A stretch of 64,000 nucleotides of DNA from Actinomycetota bacterium (GTDB taxonomy: Bacteria; Actinomycetota; Actinomycetes; Mycobacteriales; HKI-0501): NCBI GenBank assembly GCA_030840805.1, contig JAVEDU010000033.1, positions 1 through 64,000 on the forward strand. The letters are read 5' to 3'. This document shows positions 25,767-36,792 of this stretch, one piece after another. The first letter of the stretch is position 1; each line of letters opens with the position of its first letter. The notes beneath the pieces are model-generated. The model was not told the DNA's origin, did no database searches, and worked only from the letters and a program-made list of their open reading frames with translations. Made by a program: the position numbers and the translations under genes.

Positions 25767-27878
25767 GTGACCGTTCCCCCCGAGACCCGTCGGCTACTCC
25801 CCCTCGCGGACGGCCACCTCGGTCGCAGCGCGATGACGTGCACGTACCGCTGCGGCAACGCGTGCGCGCACCCGGCGCCGAACACGAGCGACAACTCGTA
25901 CTTCGGTGACCTCGTCGACGCCCACCTCTCCCGCCGCGGACTGCTGCGGCTCGGCGCCGCGGGCGCGATCGTGGCCGGCTTCACCGCCGCCGGTGGCCTG
26001 CCCGCCGCGGCCACCCCGTCCCGCCCGGCCGGGGCCGCCGCGCCGCCCGGTCGCGGCCCGCGCCCGGGCGGCGGTGCGCTGACGTTCAGCCCGATCCCGC
26101 CGAACACCCTCGACGCGGTCATCGTCCCGAACGGGTACGACCACGCCGTGGTGATCCGTTGGGGCGAGCCGGTCGTGGCCGGCGCCCCGGCGTTCGACGT
26201 CCACCGGCAGTCGCCGGCCGCGCAGGCCCGCCAGTTCGGCTACAACAACGACTTCCTCGGCGTCGTGCCGATCGGCTCGGACGGCCGGCGCGCGCTGCTG
26301 TTCGCCAACCACGAGTACACCAACGAGGAGCTCATGTTCCCGGGGTGGACCGGGCACGAGACCGCGACGGCCGCGCAGAGGCGCATCGCGATGCTCGCGC
26401 ACGGGCTGTCCGTCCTGGAGCTGGAGCGGGTGGGCCGCACCGGCGAGTGGCGGCCCGTGCCGGTGGACCGCGCCCGGCGGTACAACCGGCGGATCACGGT
26501 CGAGACGGCGTTCCGCCTCACCGGTCCGGCCGCGGGGTCCCCGCTGCTGCGCACGAAGGCCGACCCGACCGGCACCGTGGCGTACGGGACGCTGAACAAC
26601 TGCTCCGGCGGCGTCACCCCGTGGGGCACCATGCTGAGCGGGGAGGAGAACTTCAACCAGTACTTCGTCGGCGGGGACGGGGTTGCGGAGGCCGACAAGC
26701 CCGCGCTGAGGCGGTACGGCATCGAGACCGGCGCACGGTACCCGTCCGGCAGCCGCCGCTGGGACTCGGTCGACCCGCGGTTCGACCTGACCGCGAACCC
26801 GAACGAGGCCAACCGCTTCGGCTGGATCGTCGAGGTCGACCCGTACGACCGGAAGTCGACACCACGCAAGCACACCGCGCTCGGCCGGTTCAAGCACGAG
26901 GGCGCGAACATCCGGCTCACCGCCGACGACCGCGCCGTGGCCTACATGGGCGACGACGAGCGGTTCGACTACCTGTACAAGTTCGTGTCCGACAAGCGCA
27001 TGCGGCACGGGTCGTCCGCCGCCGCGCGGGCGCACAACCTGACGCTGCTGGACTCGGGAACGCTGTACGTGGCGAGGTTCGGGTTCACCTCTGCGGCCGA
27101 GATCGACGGTTCCGGGAAGCTGCCGTCCGACGGGGCGTTCGACGGCTCCGGTGAGTGGATCCCGCTCGTGCGGGGTGACAAGTCGCTGGTGCCGGGGATG
27201 AGTGTGGACGAGGTGCTCGTCCACACCCGACTCGCCGCGGACAAGGTCGGGGCGACCAAGATGGACCGCCCCGAGGACGTCCAGCCGCACCCGATCACCG
27301 GCAGGGTGTACGCCGCGCTGACGAACAACACCGACCGCGGCAAGGCCGGCAAGGAGGGGGCCACCGAGGTCGCGCCCCGCAACGGCAACCGGCACGGCCA
27401 CATCCTCGAGCTCACCGAGACGCGGGACGACGCGGCGGCCGAGACGTTCCGCTGGGACCTGCCGCTGGTCTGCGGGGACCCGAACGATGCGTCGACCTAC
27501 TTCGCCGGGTACGACAAGGCGAAGGTGTCGCCGATCTCCTGCCCGGACAACGTGGCGTTCGACCCGGCGGGCAACCTCTGGATCGCGACCGACGGCAATG
27601 CGCTCGGCTCGAACGACGGGCTGTTCGCGATGCCGCTGGAGGGGGCCGAGCGGGGCCACGTGAAGCAGTTCCTGACCGTGCCGCGCGGCGCCGAGACCTG
27701 CGGGCCGTTCCTCACCCCGGACGGACGGTCGGTGTTCGTGGCCGTGCAGCACCCCGGCGAGGTCGACGGGGCGTCGGTGGAGAAGCCGGCGAGCACCTGG
27801 CCGGACGGGGAGTACGCGCGGCCGTCGGTGGTGGTGACCTGGCGGGTCGCGCCGGGAGAGACGCGCATCGGCGCCTGA
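25767..27878 (+). CDS. PhoX-like phosphatase (DUF839), Tat-exported
   Basis: A 703-residue exported protein. A cytosolic-looking leader containing CTYRCGNACAHPAPN precedes a twin-arginine signal (SRRGLLRLGAAGAIVAG), as in many PhoX-family proteins. The core has LLFANHEYTNEE, NNCSGGVTPWGTMLSGEEN, KHTALGRFKHEGAN and AALTNNTDRG, matching DUF839/PhoX, a calcium-iron alkaline phosphatase family with a beta-propeller fold. The GTG at 25767 has GGCGAGGAG upstream; longer in-frame sequence before it is not supported. A role in phosphate scavenging is likely but inferred. Confidence 0.9.
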   Translation: MTVPPETRRLLPLADGHLGRSAMTCTYRCGNACAHPAPNTSDNSYFGDLVDAHLSRRGLLRLGAAGAIVAGFTAAGGLPAAATPSRPAGAAAPPGRGPRPGGGALTFSPIPPNTLDAVIVPNGYDHAVVIRWGEPVVAGAPAFDVHRQSPAAQARQFGYNNDFLGVVPIGSDGRRALLFANHEYTNEELMFPGWTGHETATAAQRRIAMLAHGLSVLELERVGRTGEWRPVPVDRARRYNRRITVETAFRLTGPAAGSPLLRTKADPTGTVAYGTLNNCSGGVTPWGTMLSGEENFNQYFVGGDGVAEADKPALRRYGIETGARYPSGSRRWDSVDPRFDLTANPNEANRFGWIVEVDPYDRKSTPRKHTALGRFKHEGANIRLTADDRAVAYMGDDERFDYLYKFVSDKRMRHGSSAAARAHNLTLLDSGTLYVARFGFTSAAEIDGSGKLPSDGAFDGSGEWIPLVRGDKSLVPGMSVDEVLVHTRLAADKVGATKMDRPEDVQPHPITGRVYAALTNNTDRGKAGKEGATEVAPRNGNRHGHILELTETRDDAAAETFRWDLPLVCGDPNDASTYFAGYDKAKVSPISCPDNVAFDPAGNLWIATDGNALGSNDGLFAMPLEGAERGHVKQFLTVPRGAETCGPFLTPDGRSVFVAVQHPGEVDGASVEKPASTWPDGEYARPSVVVTWRVAPGETRIGA

Positions 27879-27927
27879 GGGGTGGTGCGGGCGGCGCCCC
27901 GCAGGCCCGGCGAGCCCCGCTGGCCCG

Positions 27928-28929
27928 TCAGCCGGTGCGCGCCACCACGAAGTCCGCCAGCGACTGCAGCGCCGAGCGGGCCGGGATGTCCGGCAGCTGG
28001 GCGAGCAGCGCCCGTGCCTCGTCCGCGTACAGCGCCAGCGTCTCCTGTGCGGACACCATCGCCGGCGACGAGCGCAGCAGCCCCAGCGCCTCCGCGTGCA
28101 GGTCGTCGTCCACCAGCGGCTCGCCGACGAGCGTCCGGAGCCGCTCCTCCGCCGGGTCCGTGGACCGCAGCGCGTACAGCACCGGCAGCGTCGGCACGCC
28201 CTCGCGGAGGTCGGTGCCGGGCGTCTTCCCGGACTGCCCCGACGAGGACGCGATGTCCAGCAGGTCGTCGGAGAGTTGGAACGCGACCCCGATCACCTCG
28301 CCGTACCGGGTCAGGATCTCCACCACGGCGGGCGTGGCCCCGGCGAACAGCGCGCCGAAGTGCCCGGAGGTGGCGATCAGCGACCCGGTCTTCTCGGCCA
28401 CCACGTGCAGGTAGTGCTCCACCGGGTCGGCCCCCGCGAACGGTCCCGCCGTCTCGCGGATCTGCCCGGTCACCAGCCGCGAGAACGTCCGCGCCTGGAT
28501 CCGGACCGCGTCGGGCCCGAGATCGGCGACGAGGTCCGACGCCCGGGCGAACAGGTAGTCCCCGGTGAGGATCGCGACCGTGTTCGTCCAGCGGGAGTTC
28601 GCGCTCTCGGCGCCGCGACGCACGGGCGCCTCGTCCATCACGTCGTCGTGGTACAGCGTCGCGAGATGCGTCAGCTCGACGACCGCGGCGGCATCCACCA
28701 CCTCGGGCCGGGACGGCTCGCCGAACTGCGCGGCGAGCAGCGCCAGCAGCGGCCGGAACCGCTTGCCCCCGGCCATCACGAGATGCTGGGCCGCCTCGGT
28801 CACGAACGGGTCGGCGTTGGCGACGGTCTCCCGCAGCCGCGTCTCGACCCGTTCGAGGCCGTCGCGGACGGCCTCCTCCAGCGCCGGGTCGTCGAAATCG
28901 ATCCCGGTCAGGCTTCTCGCACGTGTCAC
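27928..28929 (-). CDS. Polyprenyl diphosphate synthase (menaquinone side chain)
   Basis: A 333-residue trans-prenyltransferase that extends isoprenoid diphosphates, most likely to the menaquinone side chain. The first aspartate-rich motif is in LYHDDVMDEA and the second in FQLSDDLLDIA. GGKRFRPLL and GDYLFARAS are also typical. The GTG at 28929 lies 11 bases after the nuoN stop, so it is probably the fifteenth gene of the full nuo operon. Chain length is not predicted. Confidence 0.93.
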   Translation of the reverse strand: MTRARSLTGIDFDDPALEEAVRDGLERVETRLRETVANADPFVTEAAQHLVMAGGKRFRPLLALLAAQFGEPSRPEVVDAAAVVELTHLATLYHDDVMDEAPVRRGAESANSRWTNTVAILTGDYLFARASDLVADLGPDAVRIQARTFSRLVTGQIRETAGPFAGADPVEHYLHVVAEKTGSLIATSGHFGALFAGATPAVVEILTRYGEVIGVAFQLSDDLLDIASSSGQSGKTPGTDLREGVPTLPVLYALRSTDPAEERLRTLVGEPLVDDDLHAEALGLLRSSPAMVSAQETLALYADEARALLAQLPDIPARSALQSLADFVVARTG

Positions 28930-28940
28930 GACGGCTGAAT

Positions 28941-30404
28941 CTAGCGGACGAACTCGGAGGCGCGGTTCGCGAGGTCCAGCAACGGCCCCGGTACCACCCC
29001 GAGCAGCAGCGTGGCGGCCACCCCGAGAGCCAGCGACGCGGCGGTGAACGCGCCCGGCACGGTGACCGTCGGGCCGTCCGGCACGGGCTCGGAGAGGTAC
29101 ATGAGCACGATCAGGCGCAGGTACGGGAACGCGATCACCATGCTGGCGATCACGCCGACCACGACCAGCGCCACGGCGCCTCCGTCGAGGGCCGCGGCGA
29201 ACACCCCGAACTTGCTGATGAACCCGCTGGTGAGCGGGATGCCGGCGAAGGCGAGCAGGAAGAACGTGAACACCGCGGCGAGCAGCGGCGACCGGCGCCC
29301 GAGCCCGGCCCAGCGGGAGAGGTGGGTGGCCTCCCCGTCGGCGTCCCGGACCAGCATCACGACCGCGAAGGCGCCGACCGTGGTGAACCCGTACGAGGCC
29401 AGATAGAACAGCGTGCTCGCCGTCCCGGCCGGCCCGAGCCCGGCGACGCCGCAGAGGATGAAGCCGGCGTTCGCGATCGAGGAGTACGCCAGCAGCCGCT
29501 TGAGGTCGGTCTGGGTGACCGCGAGCACGGCGCCGACCACCATCGTCACCATCGCGACCGCGATCAGCACGGGCCGCCAGTCCCAGCGCGTGTTGAGGAA
29601 CGCCACCTGCAGCACCCGGAGGATGGCCCCGAACGCGGCCACCTTGGTGCACGCCGCCATCAGCGCCGTGATCGGGGTCGGCGCGCCCTGGTAGACGTCC
29701 GGCGTCCACATGTGGAACGGCACGGCGCCGGCCTTGAACAGCAGCCCGATGAGCAGCATCGCGAGCCCGGCCAGCAGGAGCGCGTCGCTCCGCCCGCTCG
29801 ACCCCACGGCGCGGTACAGGTCGGCCAGTCGCACGCTGTCCGCGTAGCCGTAGAGCAGCGCCACGCCGTACAGGAAGAACGCCGAGGCGAACGCCCCGAG
29901 CAGGAAGTACTTCACCGCGGCCTCCTGCGACAGCAGGCGGCGGCGGCGCGCGAGGCCGCAGAGGAGGTACAGCGGGAGCGAGAGCACCTCGAGCGCGACG
30001 AACATGATCAGCAGGTCGTTCGCGGCGACGAACAGCATCATCCCGCCGAGCGAGAAGAGCACGAGCGGGAACGCCTCGGTCGGCTGCTCGTCGGAGGTCC
30101 GGTCGGCGAGCAGCAGCAGCGCCGCGATGCCGAGGACCGCGATGCTGCCCTGGAGGAACAGCGCCGGGCCGTCGACCGCCACCGCGCGCCCCGCCGTGAT
30201 CGTCTGGGTGCCGGCGGCGAGCACGACGGTGCCGAACGAGACGACGAGCGCGAGCAGCGCGAGGCCGGCCTGGACCGGGCGGCGCAGCGGCCGCGGCACG
30301 AACGCCTCCACCAGCACGCCGAGGCACGCGGCACCGAACAGCACCAGCATCGGCAGCAGCGCCGCATAGTCGAGCTGCGGCACGGTGAAACCGGTCGTGT
30401 TCAC
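28941..30404 (-). CDS. nuoN: NADH dehydrogenase I subunit N
   Basis: A 487-residue antiporter-like membrane subunit, last of the 14-gene operon. Canonical residues: Glu in VALEVLSLPLYLLCG, Lys in FKAGAVPFHMWTPDVYQGAP, Lys in SKVAAFGAI (written CTKVAAFG here) and Lys in SGFISKFGVF. The GTG at 30404 overlaps the nuoM stop. Confidence 0.95.
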   Translation of the reverse strand: MNTTGFTVPQLDYAALLPMLVLFGAACLGVLVEAFVPRPLRRPVQAGLALLALVVSFGTVVLAAGTQTITAGRAVAVDGPALFLQGSIAVLGIAALLLLADRTSDEQPTEAFPLVLFSLGGMMLFVAANDLLIMFVALEVLSLPLYLLCGLARRRRLLSQEAAVKYFLLGAFASAFFLYGVALLYGYADSVRLADLYRAVGSSGRSDALLLAGLAMLLIGLLFKAGAVPFHMWTPDVYQGAPTPITALMAACTKVAAFGAILRVLQVAFLNTRWDWRPVLIAVAMVTMVVGAVLAVTQTDLKRLLAYSSIANAGFILCGVAGLGPAGTASTLFYLASYGFTTVGAFAVVMLVRDADGEATHLSRWAGLGRRSPLLAAVFTFFLLAFAGIPLTSGFISKFGVFAAALDGGAVALVVVGVIASMVIAFPYLRLIVLMYLSEPVPDGPTVTVPGAFTAASLALGVAATLLLGVVPGPLLDLANRASEFVR

Positions 30405-31933
30405 TTGCCCCCTCCGGAGATCGCGGTCGGCGTCGGGTCACTCGCGCCGGCGTCCTGCATGGTCGCCTGTACGGCCGGCGTGATGATGTCGAGGACCGGC
30501 TTCGGGTAGACCCCGAGCGCGAGGACGAGCGCGAGCACGGGCCCGATCACCCACGCCTCCCGGCGGGTCAGGTCGGGCAGTGTCGTCGGGATCGCGGGGT
30601 TCAGCGGCCCCTGCATCGTGCGCTGGTACATCCAGAGCACGTACAGCGCCGCGAGGACGATGCCGACCGTCGCGATGATCGCCACCACCGAGTTCACCGT
30701 GTACGTGCCGATCAGCACCAGGAACTCGGAGACGAACGAGTTCGTGCCGGGCAGCGCGAGCGAGGACAGGCCGGCGATGAAGAACGCACCGGCGATCAGC
30801 GGCATGAGCTTGGCGGCGCCGCCGAAGTCCTGCACCAGCACCGAGCCCCGCCGCGCGGCGAGGAACCCGACGACGAGGAACAGGGCGCCGGTGGAGAGCC
30901 CGTGGTTCACCATGTACAGCACCGCGCCGGTCCCCGCCTGCGTGGTCAGCGCGAAGCAGCCGATCGCGATGAAGCCGAAGTGGGCGATCGACGTGTACGC
31001 GACGAGCCGCTTCAGGTCGCTCTGGCCCATCGCCAGGAACGCGCCGTAGAAGATGCCGATCAGCGCCAGGGCGAACACCAGCGGCGCGAACGAGCGGGTC
31101 GCGTCCGGGAACAGCGGCAGGCAGTACCGCAGGAACCCGAACGTGCCGACCTTGTCCAGCACGCCGACCAGCAGCACGGCGGCCCCGATCGGCGCCTGGC
31201 CACCGGCGTCCGGCAGCCAGGTGTGGAACGGGAACAGCGGCGCCTTGATCGCGAACGCAATGAAGAAGCCGGCGAACAGCCACTTCTGGAGATCCGGGTC
31301 CATGTTGAGCTCGACGAGGTTCTGGAACGCGAACGTCCCGGCGCCGAGCTCGCCCTTGCTGGCCACGTACAGCCCGATCACCGCGGCCAGCATGAGCAGG
31401 CCGCCGACGAGGGAGTACAGGAAGAACTTCACCGCCGCGTACTGCCGGCGCGGGCCGCCGTACGACCCGATCAGGAAGTACATCGGGACGAGCATCGCCT
31501 CGAAGAACACGTAGAACAGGAACACGTCGGTGGCCGCGAAGACACCGACCATCGTGGACTCCAGCGCGAGCAGGAGGGCGAAGAACGTCTTCACGCTGCG
31601 ACGCCCCGGCTCCGCGTCGTGCCAGGACGCGAGCACGACCACCGGGACCAGGACGCCGATCAGCGCCAGCATCACCAGCGCGATGCCGTCCACCCCGAAG
31701 TCGAACCGCGCGCCGAACTGCGGGATCCACGCGTAGCTGTCGACGAACTGGAAGCGGTCGCCGTTCGCCTCGAAGCCGAGGCACATCACGATCGTGATCA
31801 CCAGGACCAGCAGCGACCAGCCGAGCGCGACCCGCTTGGCCAGCAGGTCGGCGCCCACCGGCAGGAGCGCGACGACCAGCGCGCCCACCAGCGGGAGGAC
31901 GGTCAGCACGGTGAGGAACGGGAAGTCGCTCAT
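30401..31933 (-). CDS. nuoM: NADH dehydrogenase I subunit M
   Basis: A 510-residue antiporter-like subunit. Glu lies in [15 protein letters not shown] and Lys in [19 protein letters not shown]; the distal region has [25 protein letters not shown] is the conserved helix region. The ATG at 31933 overlaps the nuoL stop (ATGA). Normal length. Confidence 0.95.
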   Translation of the reverse strand: MSDFPFLTVLTVLPLVGALVVALLPVGADLLAKRVALGWSLLVLVITIVMCLGFEANGDRFQFVDSYAWIPQFGARFDFGVDGIALVMLALIGVLVPVVVLASWHDAEPGRRSVKTFFALLLALESTMVGVFAATDVFLFYVFFEAMLVPMYFLIGSYGGPRRQYAAVKFFLYSLVGGLLMLAAVIGLYVASKGELGAGTFAFQNLVELNMDPDLQKWLFAGFFIAFAIKAPLFPFHTWLPDAGGQAPIGAAVLLVGVLDKVGTFGFLRYCLPLFPDATRSFAPLVFALALIGIFYGAFLAMGQSDLKRLVAYTSIAHFGFIAIGCFALTTQAGTGAVLYMVNHGLSTGALFLVVGFLAARRGSVLVQDFGGAAKLMPLIAGAFFIAGLSSLALPGTNSFVSEFLVLIGTYTVNSVVAIIATVGIVLAALYVLWMYQRTMQGPLNPAIPTTLPDLTRREAWVIGPVLALVLALGVYPKPVLDIITPAVQATMQDAGASDPTPTAISGGGK

Positions 31934-33840
31934 CCCACCCTCACCACCAGCAGGGCCGCCACCACGAGCACCGCACCTCCGAGCATCGTCAGGGCATACG
32001 AGCGGACGAAACCGGTCTGCGTCCGGCGGAGCCGCGAGGACGTCCCGCCCACCATCGCGGCCAGGCCGTTGACCAGGCCGTCGACGCCGCGGGAGTCGAC
32101 GTAGACCAGCGCCCGGGCGAGGTACTGGCCAGGCCGGGCGAAGAGCGCCTCGTTGACCGTGTTGGCGTACAGGTCGTTGCGCGCCGCCCGGACGATCGGG
32201 TTCGTGACCGCGGGCGCCACCACCGGCACCGGCCGGCGCAGGAACATCGCGTACGCGATGCCGATACCGGCCGCCACGACCACCAGCGTCATCGCGGTGA
32301 CCGCCGCCGCGGACAGCCGCTCGGCGTGGAGGTGCTCGTCCGGCGCGAGGCCGAAGACCGGGTTGAGCCACTCGAACAGGCCCAGCGCCTTCAGCACGTA
32401 CCCGCCGGCCACCGAGCCGATCGCCAGGACGATCATCGGCACGGTCATGGACCGCGGCGACTCGTGTGGATGGACGTCGTCCGTCCACCGTGGCTTGCCG
32501 AGGAACGTCAGGAAGTACAGCCGGCTCATGTAGAACGCGGTGAGCCCGGCACCGAACAGCGCGATCCCGCCGAACAGCCAGCCCGTCCACCCGGGACGGT
32601 CGAAGGCCGCCTCGATGATGAGGTCCTTGGAGAAGTAGCCGGCGAAGCCCGGGAACCCGATGATCGCCAGGTACCCGAGGCCGAACGTGATCGCGGTGAC
32701 CGGCATGTACCTGATCAGGCCGCCGAAGCGGCGGATGTTCACCTGGTCGTTCATGCCGTGCATCACCGACCCGGCGCCGAGGAACATCCCGGCCTTGAAG
32801 AACCCGTGGGTCAGCAGGTGGAAGATGCCGATGGCGTACGCGGGGCCACCGAGACCGACCGCGAGGAACATGTAGCCGATCTGGCTCACCGTCGAGTAGG
32901 CCAGGACGCGCTTGATGTCGTCCTTCGCGCAGCCGACGATGCACCCGATCAGCAGCGTGATCGCACCGACCGCGCACACCACCGTCTGCCCGGTGTGGGT
33001 GAGGTCGAAGATCGGGTTCGTCCGGGCGATCAGGTACACGCCGGCGGTGACCATCGTCGCCGCGTGGATCAGCGCGGAGACCGGCGTCGGGCCCTCCATC
33101 GCGTCCGGCAACCACGCCTGCAGCGGGAACTGGCCGGACTTGCCGCACGCGCCCAGCAGCAGGAGCAGCGCGACGGTGGTGAGCGTCGCGGTGTTCAGCT
33201 TGTCCACGCCGGCGAAGACGCCCTCGTAGGAGACCGTGCCGAGCTGGGCGAACAGCAGGAAGATCGCGATCGCCAGCCCCACGTCACCGACGCGGTTCAT
33301 CAGGAACGCCTTCTTCGCCGCGGTCGCCGCCGACGGCCGGTCGTACCAGAACGCGATCAGCAGGTACGACGCGAGACCGACGCCCTCCCAGCCGACGTAC
33401 AGCGCCACGAAGTTGTTGCCGAGCACCAGCAGCAGCATCGCCGCGACGAACAGGTTCAGGTACGCGAAGAACCGGCGACGGCCCGGGTCGTGCTCCATGT
33501 ACCCGATCGAGTACACGTGGATGAGCGTGCCGACGCCGGTGATCAGCAACACGAACACCGCGCTGAGCGGGTCGAACAGCAGTCCCAGGTCGACCTTCAG
33601 GTCCCCGACCGGGATGAAGTCGAACAGGTGCAGCGTGACCGACCGGTGCTCGGTGGCCCGCAGCGCGAAGAACTGCACCAGGCCGAGCACGAACGCGGTG
33701 CCCGACGTGAGGCAGCCGAGCACGTGTCCCCACCGGTCCGCTCGACGGCCGGCGAGCAGCAGCACGGCGGCGCCGGCGAGCGGCAGGGCGATCAGCACCC
33801 ACAGGGCGCTGAGCACGCCGGTGGCAGCTTCGGTGCGCAC
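31930..33840 (-). CDS. nuoL: NADH dehydrogenase I subunit L
   Basis: A 636-residue antiporter-like subunit with the lateral helix. Key segments: [53 protein letters not shown] and [11 protein letters not shown]. It carries a longer C-terminal part ending in several hydrophobic stretches. The GTG at 33840 has AGGGGGA upstream, an independent ribosome site after the 13-base gap from nuoK. Confidence 0.95.
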   Translation of the reverse strand: MRTEAATGVLSALWVLIALPLAGAAVLLLAGRRADRWGHVLGCLTSGTAFVLGLVQFFALRATEHRSVTLHLFDFIPVGDLKVDLGLLFDPLSAVFVLLITGVGTLIHVYSIGYMEHDPGRRRFFAYLNLFVAAMLLLVLGNNFVALYVGWEGVGLASYLLIAFWYDRPSAATAAKKAFLMNRVGDVGLAIAIFLLFAQLGTVSYEGVFAGVDKLNTATLTTVALLLLLGACGKSGQFPLQAWLPDAMEGPTPVSALIHAATMVTAGVYLIARTNPIFDLTHTGQTVVCAVGAITLLIGCIVGCAKDDIKRVLAYSTVSQIGYMFLAVGLGGPAYAIGIFHLLTHGFFKAGMFLGAGSVMHGMNDQVNIRRFGGLIRYMPVTAITFGLGYLAIIGFPGFAGYFSKDLIIEAAFDRPGWTGWLFGGIALFGAGLTAFYMSRLYFLTFLGKPRWTDDVHPHESPRSMTVPMIVLAIGSVAGGYVLKALGLFEWLNPVFGLAPDEHLHAERLSAAAVTAMTLVVVAAGIGIAYAMFLRRPVPVVAPAVTNPIVRAARNDLYANTVNEALFARPGQYLARALVYVDSRGVDGLVNGLAAMVGGTSSRLRRTQTGFVRSYALTMLGGAVLVVAALLVVRVG

Positions 33841-33853
33841 GGAGTCCGTCCCC

Positions 33854-34153
33854 CTAGTACTTCAGCAGGTTCGCGTCGTCGACCGAGGCCGAGCGGCGCG
33901 TACGGAAGATGGACATGATGATCGCGAGGCCGATGACGACCTCGGCCGCGGCGACGACCATCACGAAGAACGCCATGATCTGGCCGTCGAGCGAACCGTT
34001 CATCCGCGAGAACGTCACGAGCGTCAGGTTGGCCGCGTTCAGCATCAGCTCGACGCACATGAACACGACGATCGCGTTGCGGCGGATCAGCACGCCGACC
34101 GCGCCGATCGTGAACAGCGCCGCGGCGAGCATCAGGTAGTACGTGGGGGTCAC
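33854..34153 (-). CDS. nuoK: NADH dehydrogenase I subunit K
   Basis: A 99-residue protein with three membrane segments. Both conserved Glu residues are present, in [14 protein letters not shown] and [12 protein letters not shown]. The GTG at 34153 overlaps the nuoJ stop; longer in-frame reading upstream is shadow of nuoJ. Confidence 0.95.
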   Translation of the reverse strand: MTPTYYLMLAAALFTIGAVGVLIRRNAIVVFMCVELMLNAANLTLVTFSRMNGSLDGQIMAFFVMVVAAAEVVIGLAIIMSIFRTRRSASVDDANLLKY

Positions 34154-34896
34154 CGTCCACTCCGTTCCGCGTCGGTGCCGACGATCGGGGAGATGCTCGC
34201 CTCGGCGGGCCGGCCGTCCGGCAGCAGGGCCGGGGTGGCCACCGAGTCGTGCCGGGCGAACACGCCGGGGCCCGGCTTCGGCGCGGGATAGCCGCCGTCG
34301 CGGAACCGGGCCTTGGACAGCTCGCGCTGGGTGCGCCGGGCCCCCCCGGGCCGTTCGACGTGGGCGAGGACCATGGCGCCGACCGCGGCGGTGATCAGCA
34401 GCGCGGAGGTCACCTCGAACGCGAAGACGTAGTCGCTGAACAGCTTGGTGGCGATCGCGGGGACGTTGCCGCCGGCGTTCGCCTCGTCCAGCCCGATCGA
34501 CTCGGCCTTGCCGACGCCCCGGACGATCGCCGCCGCGACGAGCGCCGCGAAGCCGATGCCGAGGATCGTGGCCGCGACCCGTTGCCCCCGCAGCGTCTCC
34601 ACCACCGAGTCCGACGAGTCCCGGCCCACCAGCATCAGGACGAACAGGAACAGGATCATGATGGCGCCGGTGTAGACGATGATCTGCACCATGCCGATGA
34701 ACGGCCCGCCCTGGAGGACGTAGAACACGCCCAGCGAGAACATCGTGAGCACCAGGAACAGCGCGGAGTGGATCGCGTTGCGCGCCAGCACCATGCCGAT
34801 GGCCCCGCCGAGCGCGACCGGGCCGAGGATCCAGAACGTGATCTCCTCGCCGGTCCCGACCTCTCCCCCGGCCGCCAGGAGCTGCTGGGCGATCAC
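34150..34896 (-). CDS. nuoJ: NADH dehydrogenase I subunit J with C-terminal extension
   Basis: A 248-residue membrane subunit. The signature [20 protein letters not shown] is in helix 3. After the last membrane helix about 70 polar residues follow ([20 protein letters not shown] onward), which the NuoJ of the short set lacks. GTG start at 34896 overlaps the nuoI stop. Confidence 0.94.
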   Translation of the reverse strand: MIAQQLLAAGGEVGTGEEITFWILGPVALGGAIGMVLARNAIHSALFLVLTMFSLGVFYVLQGGPFIGMVQIIVYTGAIMILFLFVLMLVGRDSSDSVVETLRGQRVAATILGIGFAALVAAAIVRGVGKAESIGLDEANAGGNVPAIATKLFSDYVFAFEVTSALLITAAVGAMVLAHVERPGGARRTQRELSKARFRDGGYPAPKPGPGVFARHDSVATPALLPDGRPAEASISPIVGTDAERSGR

Positions 34897-35501
34897 TGCG
34901 GCACCCCTTCCTGCGCTGGTGGCGAATCGACCGCACCCGCTTGTGCCGACTGTGGTCGCTGCGCGCCCGCGGAAGCGCCCGGGTTCGTCACCGCGCCGAC
35001 GTAGTAGTCCTTCTCGTCCCCGCCGAGCCGCATCGGGTGCGGCGGCTGCTCCATCCCGGGCAGCAGCGGCGCGAGCAGTTGCTCCTTGGTGAAGATCAGG
35101 TCCTGGCGGGAGTCGCTGGCGAGCTCGAACTCGTTCGACATGGTCAGCGACCGGGTCGGGCACGCCTCGATGCACAGCCCGCAGAAGATGCAGCGCGCGT
35201 AGTTGATCTGGTACACGGCGCCGTACCGCTCACCGGGCGAGAACCGCTGCTCGTCGGTGTTGTCGCCGCCCTCGACGTAGATCGCGTCCGCCGGGCAGGC
35301 CCACGCGCACAGCTCGCAGCCGACGCACTTCTCCAGCCCGTCCGGGTGCCGGTTGAGCACGTGACGGCCGTGGAACCGCGGCGCGGTCTTCTTCTTGACC
35401 TCCGGGTACTCCTCGGTCACGACCTTCTTGAACATGTAGCCGAAGGTCACCCCGAACCCCTTGACGGGGTCGAGGAGGCCGGGAGCCGTCTCGTCTGCCA
35501 T
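34893..35501 (-). CDS. nuoI: NADH dehydrogenase I subunit I, two [4Fe-4S] clusters
   Basis: A 202-residue ferredoxin-like subunit. Ligand motifs are [12 protein letters not shown] and [12 protein letters not shown], both complete. [13 protein letters not shown] precedes the first. The C-terminal tail is short, unlike the NuoI of the short set. ATG at 35501 has GAGAGGGC upstream, one base past the nuoH stop. Confidence 0.96.
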   Translation of the reverse strand: MADETAPGLLDPVKGFGVTFGYMFKKVVTEEYPEVKKKTAPRFHGRHVLNRHPDGLEKCVGCELCAWACPADAIYVEGGDNTDEQRFSPGERYGAVYQINYARCIFCGLCIEACPTRSLTMSNEFELASDSRQDLIFTKEQLLAPLLPGMEQPPHPMRLGGDEKDYYVGAVTNPGASAGAQRPQSAQAGAVDSPPAQEGVPQ

Positions 35502-35502
35502 C

Positions 35503-36792
35503 TCAGCCCTCTCGGTCACTCTGGTCGGCTCGATCGCTCGAGTCGGGGGCGCCCACCGCGGTCTTGAGGCGCGGCGACGGCGGTACGACGAGATCCATCG
35601 GTGGGATCGGGAAGCCGCCCGGCTCATGCGTCTCCGGGAGCGCGGACTCCGGCGGGGCCGCGGCGGCCCTGCGGCGTTCGAGGATCTCCGCGCCGATGAA
35701 CAGCACCGCGAGGACCGCGAACAGCACCACACCGGCGATCGTCAGCGTCCGGGTGCGGTCCATGGCGTACTCGGCGGACAGCGTGCGGATCCCGGACAGC
35801 ACGACGATCCACGCGAGGCTGGCCGGGACGAGCACCTTCCAGCCGAACTGCATGAACTGGTCGTACCGCAGCCGGGGCAGCGTGCCGCGCAGCCAGATGA
35901 AGACGAACAGGCAGGCGAACACCTTGATCGTGAACCACAGGACCGGGATCCAGCCCTCGTTCGCCCCCGGCCACAGCGTGCCGATGCCGAACGGGGCGCG
36001 CCAGCCGCCGAGGAACAGCGTGGTGCACAGCGCCGAGACCGTGACCATGTTGATGTACTCGGCGAGGAAGAACAGCGCGAACTTCAGCGACGAGTACTCG
36101 GTGTGGAAGCCACCCACCAGTTCGGACTCGGCCTCGGGCAGGTCGAACGGGGCCCGGTTCGTCTCTCCGACCGCGGAGATCGCGTAGATGACGAAGCTCG
36201 GCGCCAGCGTGACGACGAACCACCACTGCTTCTGCGCGTCGACGATGTCCGAGGTGGACAGCGAGCCGGCGGACAGGAACACGGCGACGATCGAGAGCCC
36301 CATGCTGATCTCGTACGAGATCATCTGGGCCGCCGACCGCAGCGCACCGAGGAGCGGGTACGTGGAGCCGGACGCCCAGCCGGCGAGCACGATGCCGTAG
36401 ACACCGAGCGACGAGCAGGCCAGGACGTACAGCACCGAGACCGAGAAGTCGGTCAGCTGCAGCGCCGTCCGGTGCCCGAAGATGCTGACCTCGGGGCCGA
36501 GCGGGATCACCGCGAACGCCATGAACGCGGGGATGCACGCGATGACCGGGGCGATGAAGTACACCGCCTTGTCGGCCATCTTCGGCATGATGTCTTCCTT
36601 GAACGCCAGCTTCAGGCCGTCCGCGAGGCTCTGCAGCGAGCCGAGCGGGCCGACCCGGTTCGGGCCGGGCCGGTGCTGCATGCGGCCGACGACCTTGCGC
36701 TCCAGGACGATCGTCACCAGCGTCATCACGACGAGGAAGACGAAGACGCCGAGCACCTTGGCGATGATCAGCCAGAGCGGCTCGTTGTTCAC
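35503..36792 (-). CDS. nuoH: NADH dehydrogenase I subunit H
   Basis: A 429-residue membrane subunit at the quinone chamber. It has [19 protein letters not shown], the canonical acidic loop [19 protein letters not shown] and [18 protein letters not shown]. After the last helix about 60 polar, Pro-rich residues extend the C-terminus, a feature often seen in actinobacterial NuoH. GTG at 36792 overlaps the nuoG stop. Confidence 0.96.
   Translation of the reverse strand: MNNEPLWLIIAKVLGVFVFLVVMTLVTIVLERKVVGRMQHRPGPNRVGPLGSLQSLADGLKLAFKEDIMPKMADKAVYFIAPVIACIPAFMAFAVIPLGPEVSIFGHRTALQLTDFSVSVLYVLACSSLGVYGIVLAGWASGSTYPLLGALRSAAQMISYEISMGLSIVAVFLSAGSLSTSDIVDAQKQWWFVVTLAPSFVIYAISAVGETNRAPFDLPEAESELVGGFHTEYSSLKFALFFLAEYINMVTVSALCTTLFLGGWRAPFGIGTLWPGANEGWIPVLWFTIKVFACLFVFIWLRGTLPRLRYDQFMQFGWKVLVPASLAWIVVLSGIRTLSAEYAMDRTRTLTIAGVVLFAVLAVLFIGAEILERRRAAAAPPESALPETHEPGGFPIPPMDLVVPPSPRLKTAVGAPDSSDRADQSDREG

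Noticed and set aside
32326-33918. 530-codon plus-strand frame opposite nuoL
   Set aside because: Composition is shadow-like and nuoL is certain.
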